In this document: positions 55,801 to 63,939 of the stretch, one piece after another | Position numbering within the stretch: the stretch's first letter is position 1 | How the letters are laid out: each line of letters starts with the position of its first letter | Made by a program: the position numbers and the translations under genes | Notes under the pieces: model-generated | What the model saw: only the letters and a program-made list of their open reading frames with translations | Told to the model about the DNA's origin: nothing | The model's database searches: none | Origin: Spirulinaceae cyanobacterium SM2_1_0 | Lineage (GTDB): Bacteria; Cyanobacteriota; Cyanobacteriia; Cyanobacteriales; Spirulinaceae | Length of the DNA: 64,000 bases | Assembly (NCBI GenBank): GCA_012031265.1 | Contig: JAAUTY010000018.1 | Span: 1 to 64,000, forward strand | Reading direction: 5' to 3'

Positions 55801-56047
55801 GATCATGGCGCTGAAGCTGAGCGAGGATGACCCCAAAACCTGGATTTTGCGGGTTTACGAGGCTAGTGGGCAGGCGAGTGAGTTGGAGCTGGGCGGGGTG
55901 CTGGCGCTGCGGGTTTTGCGTTCCGTGGATCTGTTGGAGCAATCGACTGAGGGGAAGGGCGATCGCCTGCGTCCCTGGCAAATTTTGACCCTCGCGCTCC
56001 GGCCTGAGCAATCGACCGATTGCAACCGCTCTCATCCGAGAAGCTAA
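52844..56047 (+). CDS. GH38-family alpha-mannosidase
   Basis: The 1067-residue protein has an N-terminal carbohydrate-binding-like region (~60-220), the catalytic GH38 domain and a beta-rich C-terminus. Zinc-site residues are in MLGHAHLDMAWLW (H-x-D, about residue 241), the nucleophile aspartate in WLTDTFGFNWQLPQLL (about 354), and further active-site sequence in PGVGDHGGGPTRD (about 446). It should hydrolyse alpha-mannosides. ATG 52844 is chosen; the frame is open from 52694. No signal peptide is visible, so it is probably cytoplasmic. Confidence 0.93.
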   Translation: MSADAIAAATTRLRRLCQRDVQAHWHGYAGDLPDEPGVASAAIEPETWAIAPQNEKGYLVWEAGRRVQWYAQRWVLPTQWECYPLQGLTLRLALTWWAEDAQIFVNGQFQQAGDLFDSSARIVLTENIEPGQTIVVTLRLVSPGHDIGGLMRSRLLAEAPAAHLADALDPGFVADEIEVLAKYATAFAPERLGAIAAALATLDWSFVTAADRFEQALRSLRDRLRPLAADLQQRRVTMLGHAHLDMAWLWELPETYAAAERTFRSVLTLHQEFPALTFCHTSPALYAWFAAERPALFAAIRAAIAAGYWEPLGGMWVEPDANLPNGEALARQLLYGQRYTHEQFGTQSRVAWLTDTFGFNWQLPQLLKLGGIDYFVTQKLHWNDSTEFPHGVFWWEAPDGTRVLALMSPPNVTGVMDTQPQPMTNYAVKWEQQTGLTEIFWLPGVGDHGGGPTRDMLAVQARWQRSPFFPQVEFSRAEPFLDRLATLEPEEKFPIWRDELYVELHRGCYTAHADQKWFNRRAEGLLYEAELLAALAVLSQPSDFVYPQQAIETAWKQVLLNQFHDILPGTSIPGVFVTANQGWRAAIASAAAIADRALTALCQQIALTKPPIANAQPWLVFNTLNWARSEEVELAITADHCQVFDRDGQVLPSQRTAEGQWRVLVASVPALGYTPIWVQASAASDLARSEVKERMLETRCRASLQKSSETQTWQLENSVLRVEIAAKTGNITALFDKSAQRDVLNEAANELQFFRDAGQYWDAWNIDPDYEQKQLPAAIVTAIEPLETGPVRSRLRVTRQFQQSTFQQDYCLTAHSPVLTIATEVDWQEQHVMVKAAFPLALEADFVTYEIPCGAIKRPTRPQTPQEQAKWEVCGQRWADLTATNGEYGVSVLNDCKYGYDHQPGQLRLTLLRAPQWPHPDSDRGQHRFTYALYPHSGGWQAAQTVRRAAELNLPLRGRSHGPAPAPSPTLPPQASLLTLTGETLMIMALKLSEDDPKTWILRVYEASGQASELELGGVLALRVLRSVDLLEQSTEGKGDRLRPWQILTLALRPEQSTDCNRSHPRS

Positions 56048-56129
56048 CGCAGGTCGAGAGAGACACAACCCGCTCAGCAACCCGCATCAGATGGCGTCGT
56101 CAGAGGCAACAGTGCCGCAACTCGCGCGG

Positions 56130-56717
56130 TTAAACCTTGATATTCTGCGGATAGCGCTCGGCAGCCACGAAGCGACGACAGCCAGATTCTGGCAGTGCCC
56201 AGCGATAGTGGCATTCTTGCGGCTTGCCCCAGCACAGCCCCAGATACAGCTCTTGGCGGGTGGCATCGACTTCTGCCCACTCGGCATCGTGAGCGAGTTG
56301 CTCAATCGTCTCGCGGTTCATCACCTGGGGTTCGTCGGCCACCAGCCAGAGCGACAGCTCGGTGGCGGTTGCTCGCCAAAAGTCGAGTACCGCTGCTTTA
56401 GCCGCCCGCAGTTCCTGTTTGTCAGCCGGGATCGCAGTGAGTTGATTGTGCAGTTCCGGGTAGGAGAGGGTGTGGTCTCGAAACCGACATTCACGCCAGA
56501 TCAAGCCGGAGACTTGTTCGCGATGCTGATAGTCATGGACTTGTTCGCGAAATTCGCGGTAGGCGTAGACCTTACTGATTTTTTCAGAACCCAAGGCGAG
56601 GGAGAGCACAGGATCGTTGAAGCGTTCGCCGGCGGAGAGCAAGAGGCGATCGCCGCGCCAACTAGCCTGCATCTCCTGGTCGAGGATTTGGATCAGTTGT
56701 TGGGTGGTGTAGGGCAT
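56130..56717 (-). CDS. conserved hypothetical protein, 195 residues
   Basis: The product is a soluble mixed alpha/beta protein without membrane helices. Notable stretches are MQASWRGDRLLLSAGERFND and KVYAYREFREQVHDYQHREQ; Tyr, Trp and Arg are frequent. It starts at ATG 56717, converges with the mannosidase and has no obvious partner. I do not recognise the family. The even codon-like composition and length argue for a real gene. Confidence 0.7.
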   Translation of the reverse strand: MPYTTQQLIQILDQEMQASWRGDRLLLSAGERFNDPVLSLALGSEKISKVYAYREFREQVHDYQHREQVSGLIWRECRFRDHTLSYPELHNQLTAIPADKQELRAAKAAVLDFWRATATELSLWLVADEPQVMNRETIEQLAHDAEWAEVDATRQELYLGLCWGKPQECHYRWALPESGCRRFVAAERYPQNIKV

Positions 56718-56839
56718 GGCTTACCGCGCGGAACGCCAGTCACCTGCATCATAGCGCCGATTGCGAAGTTGGGAGTGGCGATCGCCTCATCCCTAGAGCC
56801 GGAAGCCCTTAGTATTGAGCAACACCGTTCAAGATGGCA

Positions 56840-58021
56840 TTAGCCCAGCTTGGCGATCGCCACCTGCATCCGTTCCAGCGCTTTGTAGATATTGTCCAGC
56901 GAGGTCGTGTAAGCGAAGCGCAGATAGCCGCGACCGTAACGACCAAAAGCCGTTCCGGCTAAGACAGCGATCCCGGCTTCTTCGAGGAGGTAGGTGGCTA
57001 GATCGTGGCTGTTAAGCGACAACTGCTGCACATTCGGGAAAACGTAGAAGGCTCCAGCGGGCTGGCGGCACTGAATGCCCGGCAGCGCATTCAACCCCGC
57101 CACCAGCACATCGCGGCGCTGCTGCAACTCAGCCACCATGTTCTCCACCGGCTGCTGCGAACCGGTCAGTGCTGCGATCCCCGCCATTTGCGTAAAGGAG
57201 CAGGTGCAGGAGTAGGAGTTGATCGCGAGGCGCTCAAACTGCTGGGCGATCGCCCGAGGCGCGACCCCATAGCCCAAGCGCCAGCCCGTCATCGCATAGG
57301 TTTTGGAAAAACCATCGAGCAAAATGGTACGGGCTGCCATGCCTGGCAAGCTGAGAATGCTTTGGTGTTTGCCGTCGTAAATCAGGCGGGAGTAGATCTC
57401 ATCAGCCAGGATGTAGAAATCGTGGCGCTCCGCGAGGGCAGCGATCGCCTGTAAATCCGCCTGTGTCAGACAACTCCCCGTCGGATTGTGGGGCGAGTTG
57501 AGGATCAGCAGCTTCGTGCGTTCCGAAATGGCAGCGACGAGATCATCGAGACGGAAGCGAAAACCCTCGCTCTCCAGCAGCGGCAGCGGCACCGGCCGTG
57601 CCTCGACGAAGGCGAGCGCCGAAGCATAGATCGGGAACCCCGGATCGGGATAAATTACCTCGTCGCCCGGATCGAGCAGGGCTAAAGCGGTGAAGAAAAT
57701 AATCGGCTTCGCACCCGGCGTGATCACCACTTGCTCGGGACTGACGCTGACCCCACGGGTGCGGCTGACATGGTGGGCGATCACCGCACGCGCCGCTGGC
57801 AGGCCGGCGGCGGGTGTATAGCTGGTGTAGCCGGAGCAGATCGCGTCGTAGGCGGCTTCGCTGATGTGAACCGGGGTCGGGAAATTGGGCTGACCAATTT
57901 CAAAATGCACCACTTCTTGCCCTTGTGCCTCCAGTTCTTGCGATCGCGCCAGAACCTCAAAGGCTGACTCAGTACCCAGTTGCGCCATCCGCTCCGCAAA
58001 GCGAATCTCTGTCTTAGCCAT
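56840..58021 (-). CDS. PLP-dependent class I aminotransferase (AspC-like)
   Basis: The 393-residue protein is a fold-type I aminotransferase, probably an aspartate or aromatic amino acid transaminase of the Ib type. It has the PLP-binding region (TPGAKPIIFFTALALLDPGD), NSPHNPTGSCL, DEIYSRL and the Schiff-base lysine in DGFSKTYAMTGWRLGYG. The conserved C-terminal arginine is in GRGYLRFAY. It moves an amino group between amino acids and 2-oxo acids. ATG 58021 is the start. It is divergent from argF. The exact substrate is uncertain. Confidence 0.92.
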   Translation of the reverse strand: MAKTEIRFAERMAQLGTESAFEVLARSQELEAQGQEVVHFEIGQPNFPTPVHISEAAYDAICSGYTSYTPAAGLPAARAVIAHHVSRTRGVSVSPEQVVITPGAKPIIFFTALALLDPGDEVIYPDPGFPIYASALAFVEARPVPLPLLESEGFRFRLDDLVAAISERTKLLILNSPHNPTGSCLTQADLQAIAALAERHDFYILADEIYSRLIYDGKHQSILSLPGMAARTILLDGFSKTYAMTGWRLGYGVAPRAIAQQFERLAINSYSCTCSFTQMAGIAALTGSQQPVENMVAELQQRRDVLVAGLNALPGIQCRQPAGAFYVFPNVQQLSLNSHDLATYLLEEAGIAVLAGTAFGRYGRGYLRFAYTTSLDNIYKALERMQVAIAKLG

Positions 58022-58213
58022 TGCCTCACCTCTAACCAGCGCTACTCAGCCGGGTCACTTCATTCTAGTCTGGTTTCCCTAACAACCCCTGGCTGGATGA
58101 CCAACCCTCTGGCAAGCCAACGCACCATCATCCGCAGCGCCGATGGCGTTTCCAACCGCCTCTCAGGCTAAAATGATGACTTCGCGGACTCGACACCAGC
58201 AGGATGATCGCCG

Positions 58214-59143
58214 ATGAGCATTCAGGCTTTGCGCGGACGGGATTTTCTGAGCCTCGCCGACATTAGCACCCCGGAACTCAACGCACTATTGCAACTCGCC
58301 GCTGACCTCAAACAGGGCGCATGTACCGCCACCAGTCAAAAAGTGCTCGGCCTGCTGTTTTCCAAAGCCTCCACCCGCACGCGCGTCAGCTTCTCCGTGG
58401 CGATGTATCAGCTCGGTGGTCAAGTCATTGATCTCAATCCCAATGTCACCCAGGTTGGTCGCGGCGAGCCGATCCCCGATACCGCGCGCGTGCTCGACCG
58501 CTATCTCGATATCCTGGCCATCCGCACCTTTCACCAGGCGGACATTCTTGAATTTGCTCGTTATGCCCGGATTCCGGTGATCAATGCCCTGACTGATCTG
58601 GAGCACCCCTGCCAGATTCTGGCCGATCTGCTGACAGTGCAGGAGTGCTTTGGTCGGCTGGCGGGTGTCACCGTGACCTATCTCGGCGACGGCAATAATG
58701 TCGCGCACTCGCTACTCCTGGGCTGCGCGCTGGTCGGAGCCAACATCCGTGTGGCAACACCAGCCAGCTACGTCCCCGCCGCTGCAATTGTCGAACAGGC
58801 GCGATCGCTCGCCACTGGCAAGAGTGAAGTCACCATCACCACCGATGCGATCACCGCTGTCAAAGGCTCCCAGGTACTCTACACCGATGTCTGGGCGAGC
58901 ATGGGCCAGGAAGCGGAGGCGACAGAACGTCTGCCCATCTTTCAGCCCTACCAAATCAATGCTGACCTGCTAAGCAAAGCGGGGCCGGACGCGATCGTCC
59001 TGCACTGCCTGCCAGCCCACCGCGAGGAAGAGATTACCGACACCGTGATGGAAGGCGAGCGATCGCGCCTCTGGCAGCAGGCCGAAAATCGGTTGCACGC
59101 CCAAAAAGCACTGCTCGCGGCGCTGCTCGGCGCAATTCATTGA
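58214..59143 (+). CDS. argF: ornithine carbamoyltransferase
   Basis: ArgF joins ornithine and carbamoyl phosphate to citrulline in arginine synthesis. The 309-residue sequence has the carbamoyl-phosphate motif FSKASTRTRVSF (about residue 49), the HPCQ motif (about 130) and the ornithine-binding cysteine in HCLPAHREEEI (about 262). ATG 58214 is used. tsaB follows within a few bases on the same strand. Confidence 0.96.
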   Translation: MSIQALRGRDFLSLADISTPELNALLQLAADLKQGACTATSQKVLGLLFSKASTRTRVSFSVAMYQLGGQVIDLNPNVTQVGRGEPIPDTARVLDRYLDILAIRTFHQADILEFARYARIPVINALTDLEHPCQILADLLTVQECFGRLAGVTVTYLGDGNNVAHSLLLGCALVGANIRVATPASYVPAAAIVEQARSLATGKSEVTITTDAITAVKGSQVLYTDVWASMGQEAEATERLPIFQPYQINADLLSKAGPDAIVLHCLPAHREEEITDTVMEGERSRLWQQAENRLHAQKALLAALLGAIH

Positions 59144-59148
59144 CCGCA

Positions 59149-59799
59149 ATGACCTCTGCACTGGGCTACGGCTTCGCGCTCCACGCCACCAGCTCGCAAC
59201 TGGGCCTCGCGATCGATGATTTCCAGACCACGCCTCGTACACAGACTTGGGATCTCGGCCGCGAGCTGTCCGCACAATTGCACCCTTGCCTGCAAACCTT
59301 TCTCGCACCGCAAACCTGGGCGGATCTGCGCTTCATTGCCGTCGCTCGCGGCCCTGGCAGTTTTACCAGCACCCGCATCGGTCTGGTCACCGCTCGCACC
59401 CTAGCCCAGCAACTCGATTGTCCCCTGTTCGCGGTTTCGACACTGGCGGCCTGGGCGCGATCGCAGCGATCACAAGTCCCCCTCGGCAGCTCCGTCGCCG
59501 TGCAGATGCTCGCCCGCCGCGACCAACGCTTTGCCGCCCACTACCAATTCAATGCTGACAACAGCCACCTGCAAGTCTGCGCAGCTGAGCAAACCTTTAC
59601 CCCTGAGTCTTGGGCACAATGGCGCGCGGGCTTACCCGCCGCCACAGAGGATCTGGTCGCGCCGGAGCCGCTGGGATTTACGGCACCCGAGCTGCTGGCG
59701 ATCGCCACTCCCGCCTATCAAGCTGGTGAGCGTCCCCACTGGTCAACCGCCCTGCCCTTCTACGGTCAACACCCGGTCAACCTCGAACCCACACCTTGA
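59149..59799 (+). CDS. tsaB: tRNA t6A-modification factor TsaB
   Basis: TsaB (YeaZ) works with TsaD and others to make threonylcarbamoyl-adenosine at position 37 of tRNAs that read ANN codons. The 216-residue sequence has the characteristic VARGPGSFTSTRIGLVTART stretch and an ATPase-like fold without a full active site. A TTG at 59140 overlaps the argF stop; ATG 59149 is preferred. It is probably cotranscribed with argF. Confidence 0.92.
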   Translation: MTSALGYGFALHATSSQLGLAIDDFQTTPRTQTWDLGRELSAQLHPCLQTFLAPQTWADLRFIAVARGPGSFTSTRIGLVTARTLAQQLDCPLFAVSTLAAWARSQRSQVPLGSSVAVQMLARRDQRFAAHYQFNADNSHLQVCAAEQTFTPESWAQWRAGLPAATEDLVAPEPLGFTAPELLAIATPAYQAGERPHWSTALPFYGQHPVNLEPTP

Positions 59800-60442
59800 G
59801 CATTCCTAGCCCCAGGATTTGACCGCACAGAATTTCAGCATTCACCGCCATGACGCAGAGTAGGTCGAGACCGTCGGCACCGAGGATTTCAATCTGATCA
59901 AGATCGAGCTGAGCACATCTGTTGACAGGGCTTTCAGTAAACTGGAGGCGATCTAGTAGAGGACGGCATCAATGGCGATGCGATTCAATCGGTCATTGAT
60001 TCCCAATCCTGCGCTGGGAACCCCAGCCTCGCCGCCCTCATCCCCAGCCCTGCTCCCCAGTCGGGGGCAGGGAGCCAGAAGCCCTCTCCCACCTTGCGAG
60101 CGGGTTGGGTGAGGGTCTGCGATTTCTGGGGTATGGAGACCGGACTGAGTATGGGTTCGCTCCTACCGACAATGATGACGTTATTGACGCCGTGTTGGAC
60201 TAGCTGGGCGAGGGCGCAGCCAATAGCGAGGCCGGCGTCGTGCTCGACGGCAGTGCAGGCGACATGGGCGATTTTTCCTTGACTCGCAAGGGGGTTGACG
60301 ATACCTTGGATAGCCAGATTGAGGCTTTGCGCCGGAGGTGCAGCGGTCACAGGGGCGGCAGTGAAGCTGGGCGGCGATGTGTTGACGAACAGTTTTGATG
60401 GCGGTGGCGATGCGATCGCCAATCTCATCCAACTTTTTTACC
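59800..60442. other. gap with repeat and uncertain minus-strand frames
   Basis: About 640 bases between tsaB and the alkB-like gene. A dispersed repeat is at 59999-60125. Two overlapping minus-strand frames (59985-60428 and 60181-60444) show fragments such as IAHVACTAVEHDAGLAIGCA and MVKKLDEIGDRIATAIKTVR, perhaps a decayed gene. The ATG of the second shares the CATG at 60442-60445 with the alkB-like gene. I cannot name a family. Confidence 0.35.
59999..60125. repeat. dispersed repeat relative of 50437-50600
   Basis: The segment has CCCTGCTCCCCAGTCGGGGG-CAGGG and ccctctcccaccttgcgagc followed by gggttgggtgagggtctg. It resembles the CCCTCACCC-type repeat family of cyanobacteria and partly matches the repeat at 50437-50600 (reverse strand). 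It is degraded. Confidence 0.55.
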
Positions 60443-61072
60443 ATGTCACAACTTTCGCTCTGGTCAACGGCGGGCGATCGCCAAACCTTTGCACTTCCCG
60501 ACGCAGAGGTGAGCTTGTGGCAGCAGTTTTACGATCCGGCGACGAGCGATCACTACTTCCAGGAACTCCGCACAACTCTGGCCTGGCAACAAGATCGCTT
60601 CCCCCTCGCGGGCAAGTACGTGCCGCTGCCGCGCTTGCAGGTGCTGTATGGCGATCGCGGTTGCGACTACGACTACTCCGGCATCGCCATGACCGCCTTG
60701 CCCTGGCCGCCGCTGTTGGCGCAATTACGCGCACAAATCCAGCAAATCACCGGCCACGAATTTCGCATCGTCGTAGCAAACTGCTATCGCGACGGTGCGG
60801 ATAGCGTCGGCTGGCACGCCGATAACGAGTCAGGGATGGGCCCGCAACCGGCGATCGCCTCCCTCAGCCTCGGTGCCACCCGCCGCTTCTCCCTCAAGCA
60901 CAAGTTCCGCCGCGACCTGCCCCGTCTCGATCTCGATCTAATCTCGGGTTCGCTACTGTTGATGGCCGGTCGTTGCCAAGACTGCTGGCTGCATCGCGTG
61001 CCCAAAACCAAGCGTCCCGTCGGCGAGCGCATCAACTTGACCTTTCGCCCCTGGACGGCTGCTCGTTCCTGA
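60443..61072 (+). CDS. AlkB-like 2-oxoglutarate/Fe(II) oxygenase
   Basis: The 209-residue protein belongs to the AlkB family, which removes alkyl groups from DNA or RNA bases. The iron and 2-oxoglutarate site is visible: H-x-D in VGWHADNESGMGP, a later His in CWLHRVPKTK, and RINLTFR for 2-oxoglutarate binding. The layout resembles ALKBH2/3-type proteins. ATG 60443 is chosen; the frame is open from 60395. It may repair alkylation damage. Substrate preference cannot be read. Confidence 0.92.
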   Translation: MSQLSLWSTAGDRQTFALPDAEVSLWQQFYDPATSDHYFQELRTTLAWQQDRFPLAGKYVPLPRLQVLYGDRGCDYDYSGIAMTALPWPPLLAQLRAQIQQITGHEFRIVVANCYRDGADSVGWHADNESGMGPQPAIASLSLGATRRFSLKHKFRRDLPRLDLDLISGSLLLMAGRCQDCWLHRVPKTKRPVGERINLTFRPWTAARS

Positions 61073-61337
61073 TCCTAAATCCGTATCGCGAACCTCGAAA
61101 ATCACCATGCCCGGAGTCTTTGCAGTGGCATCGGCAACACTGACAAATTACTGGCTAACAGTGAAATTGTGCAGCGGCAGATAACCTTGAATACTTGCCG
61201 ACAATCTCTATGCCGTCCACCCCAACGAAAGTGTTGTAGCGCTGTAGGTCAAGGTGCTGAAAGATACTTCATTCGCAACTTAAGGCAAAAGCAGCGATGA
61301 TGAACGGTCTTTGCCAATTTTCCCTCGATGCTTGAAG

Positions 61338-62052
61338 CTAGTCCTTAAACAGAGGAATAATCCAGGCAGCAAAGATACTCACCACAATTGCAATTTCCAG
61401 GACGCTCATCACAGTCATCGGTTGGAACCATCTGAGCCAAGCTCCTTGCTGAACCTGTGACCACCACTGGGAGACATGGGCTGGCCAGAGAGTGGGGCTA
61501 TCTTTTTCACGAAACTGCCAGGTCAGCATCGACAGCAGCAAAGGAGAGCCGCCAACCTTGGCATTCATCAACAGGTGCAACGCGATCGCTGCCACCATCA
61601 CCACCCACGAGATCAGGTGAGCGTAGTACCAACCATGATTTAACTCTCCTTCGGGTAGCCAGGTTTCGTCCATCATCTTGCCGCTGAACAGTGCAAAGGT
61701 TAACGCCAGCAGGGCCAAAGTATTGGTCACACGATTCAAGGTGTACCACCAAATGGGTTTGCCCACCTGAGCCAGCTTGCTCAGAGAATCAGACTGAATT
61801 AGTCGCTTCTGTCCCCGGTGAAAAGCGTAGACTACAAATGCCGGAAATAACAGCAAAGTCCATAATCCAAAGGTGCCGTGGATGCCCTCAATGTCCTGAT
61901 AAGTGGGCAGAGGATCCCCAGCGCCCATCATAGGTGTCGTAAGTCCAATAGGCAGTCAGAATGGCAGCAATCAGGAACAGTCCCGTCAGGCCATGCAAAA
62001 CTCGCAGGAGAAACGGTTGATAGGGACGAGAGGGTGCGAGCTTCTTACTCAT
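61338..62052 (-). CDS. cytochrome b561-like membrane protein, frame interrupted
   Basis: The protein is a four- to five-helix membrane cytochrome b like those of bacterial b561 and Ni-hydrogenase b subunits. The first part (from ATG 62052) reads LLRVLHGLTGLFLIAAILTA and ends at DTYDGRWG; the second, in another frame, begins with LPTYQDIEGIHGTFGLWTLL. Candidate heme histidines are in RVLHGL, GIHGTF, NHGWYYAHLI and ALHLLMN. Removing one base in the G4 run (C4 at 61916-61919 on the plus strand) joins the frames to 237 residues. This may be an error or a real mutation. Confidence 0.82.
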
Positions 62053-62256
62053 CGTTGTTTTAGTAAATTGGGTCTAAGGTTGAATAGCTCTCCAGGAATT
62101 GGGGTGGGGGAAGTATATTAATGATACAGAATTCCTCAAGGTGAATTCCTGAATACCTTATCAGGTAGGGATTTCAGCTCTAAAAGCTCCAGATTATCAC
62201 CATAGATCCTGGAGAGCCGGTTGAATCAAGCGTCTCAAGTCAACGACAAGTGCTAA

Positions 62257-62880
62257 TTAAATGCTTTCCAGGGCAGCGAGGATGCCAAAGCCGATAAACA
62301 AAGCACCGCCCAGAGCTGTCATCAGTCGCTCGGAGATGCGCCCGGCGATGAATTTGCCGCAGGCGACGGCAATGGCGGCACAGATAGCATGACCCAGAAT
62401 GGCTCCCAACAGCACCCCATAGGGATGGTCGGAAGAGGCCAGGGTAATGGTGGCAATTTGGGTGCGATCGCCCCATTCGGCAATAAAGGTGAGGATAAAG
62501 GCTTCCATCACCACGGCTCTAGCCGACCAAGTAGCGACGCCCTGTTCTCGCTGCTCAACCGCTTCTAGGATCTCGGCATGTTCCCCATCTAGGGTCTCTT
62601 TACCAGACATGCGGCTGGCATCATAAAGCAGTTTTAACCCGAAGCCAATAAATAGGGCTACGGCAATGCCTTGAACATAGTGTTTTGGAAAAAATGATGC
62701 GAGTTGACCAATCCAGACCGACAATAAGGTCATGGCAGCCAGCGCCGCCATCACGCCCAGAAACACCCACCGCCGAGGATGGCGCATGGCTAAAATAGCG
62801 CCAATAAAAAAGGTTTTGTCGCCGAGTTCTGACAACGTAATCAGCAATAACCCGGATGTAAATCCTGTCAAGAAATTCAT
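62257..62880 (-). CDS. mnx: UPF0016/Mnx-type manganese exporter
   Basis: The 207-residue protein has six helices in two repeats, each with the UPF0016/GDT1 motif: ELGDKT (LLITLSELGDKTFFIG) and EWGDRT (TFIAEWGDRTQIAT). Members in cyanobacteria (Mnx) export manganese from the cytoplasm into the thylakoid lumen or out of the cell, which protects cells and supports the PSII manganese cluster. ATG 62880 follows a GGAG ribosome site that may be sequestered in a small hairpin. A yybP-ykoY riboswitch lies upstream, so manganese should induce it. Confidence 0.93.
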   Translation of the reverse strand: MNFLTGFTSGLLLITLSELGDKTFFIGAILAMRHPRRWVFLGVMAALAAMTLLSVWIGQLASFFPKHYVQGIAVALFIGFGLKLLYDASRMSGKETLDGEHAEILEAVEQREQGVATWSARAVVMEAFILTFIAEWGDRTQIATITLASSDHPYGVLLGAILGHAICAAIAVACGKFIAGRISERLMTALGGALFIGFGILAALESI

Positions 62881-62883
62881 GCG

Positions 62884-62899
62884 CTACTCCAGCTAGTAG
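62884..62899 (-). promoter_or_regulatory. hairpin over the mnx ribosome site
   Basis: CTACT (minus strand, plus 62895-62899 as agtag) pairs with AGTAG (plus 62884-62888 as ctact) around the loop agctgg. The ribosome site GGAG (plus 62887-62890) is partly in the stem. The riboswitch upstream could control whether this hairpin forms. This is an inference. Confidence 0.5.
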
Positions 62900-62918
62900 T
62901 GGACTGAGCAGGCATGAC

Positions 62919-63075
62919 GGATATCTCAAAAGACCCCACCAAGCCCACTCTCTCCGTGGACTCAGTGAAGGTCTCGCTGACAAATTAGAAAACCAATTTA
63001 CTACCTGAACCAGGCTCATCACCAGTATGTTGATTCAGATAATGGGTTGCTATAACCCCAGCTACTCCCCTTCAA
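62919..63075 (-). ncRNA. yybP-ykoY manganese riboswitch
   Basis: On the minus strand the element begins AAGGGGAGTAGCTGGGG, the hallmark 5' core of the yybP-ykoY family. A second conserved side, GCGAGACCTTCACTGAGTCC, pairs with GTGGGCTTGGTGGGGTC (many G-U pairs) and ends TTTTGAGATATCC. These two sides form the Mn2+-binding pocket in known members. It precedes the Mnx-type exporter, the expected target. The remaining bases to 63256 hold no gene. Limits are approximate. Confidence 0.85.
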
Positions 63076-63256
63076 TAAGAAAATATCACAATCTGGGCAG
63101 AAGTGGCAGAGGGTGGAGGAAACCAGCAAACAGGAACCTCCATCTCAGGTGGTACAACGTTTGAGTTGAGCGGCGGCAAGTATCCTTTGTATCCTCACCG
63201 AGATCTCTCGCCCGTCCGCCCCAACGTGTTGTTAGCTGGCTGGCAATAACACAACT

Positions 63257-63710
63257 TTAAACTTGACGCGGATCGTCTACTGGTGGATGTAGCCCAGTTT
63301 TTATCCAAAACCGTCTTGTTTCTCGAATGGAGTCTTCCTCTGGATAACGGGTATCGTTCAAATCAAGCCGAAGGCAGGTTGCGCGACCAATTGGTGTAGT
63401 TCCTTCTATAACCACGCCTTGATTTAGCCAGACAAAGTGCTCTGCCCACTTCTGTTGGCGAGGATTAAAAATGGGAACAATTTCCTGAGTCTCTGGATCA
63501 ATACTAGCCACAAAGTTATAACGTCTCTCATTACAACGACGACAAGCAAGTGCAAGATTATCGAGTTGATCATAACCCCCCAAAGATTTTGGAATGATTA
63601 TGATCAACGGTAAATCGATTCGCACTTAACCTTTCTGGAGAATGGCAATACTCGCAAACGTATTTAGCACGCTCTCGGATCACTTGCTTGAGTTCATCAT
63701 TGATTGGCAT
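63257..63710 (-). pseudogene. HNH endonuclease, frame interrupted
   Basis: The N-terminal part (ATG 63710) reads MPINDELKQVIRERAKYVCE, then YCHSPERLSANRFTVDH; the second frame has IIPKSLGGYDQLDNLALACRRCNERRYN. Together they form a typical HNH nuclease with C-x2-C zinc pairs (CEYC, CRRC) and the DH of the active site. Removing one base near 63598-63599 joins the frames to 150 residues. The gene overlaps the upstream 80-residue frame by 14 bases. It may be a decayed gene or contain an error. Confidence 0.8.
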
Positions 63711-63939
63711 TTTGCGCAGCAAGCATTGCGTTGATATGAGTGAAAATGCGATCTAATTCTCCGATCGCATCCAATTCAGCAATTTCGCCAGAAGTGAGTT
63801 GATCAGCTTTTTTCTTTTCTAAAAAGCTCTCCATTCGTAGTTGAAGAGACTCACTGAATTTGAATAGATTCCAGTTGCCATCTTTTTCAAGCTGGATTTC
63901 ATGAATCAGAGAAGAGGGTTTATTAAGAGTTGTAACCAT
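63697..63939 (-). CDS. 80-residue partner of an HNH nuclease
   Basis: The small, charged, helical protein (MVTTLNKPSSLIHEIQLEKD at the start) has no known domain to me. It ends inside the start of the HNH gene, which is a strong sign of coupled translation. Similar small genes precede HNH nucleases in other cyanobacteria, as I recall. It could be an antitoxin or accessory factor, but that is speculation. Confidence 0.6.
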   Translation of the reverse strand: MVTTLNKPSSLIHEIQLEKDGNWNLFKFSESLQLRMESFLEKKKADQLTSGEIAELDAIGELDRIFTHINAMLAAQNANQ

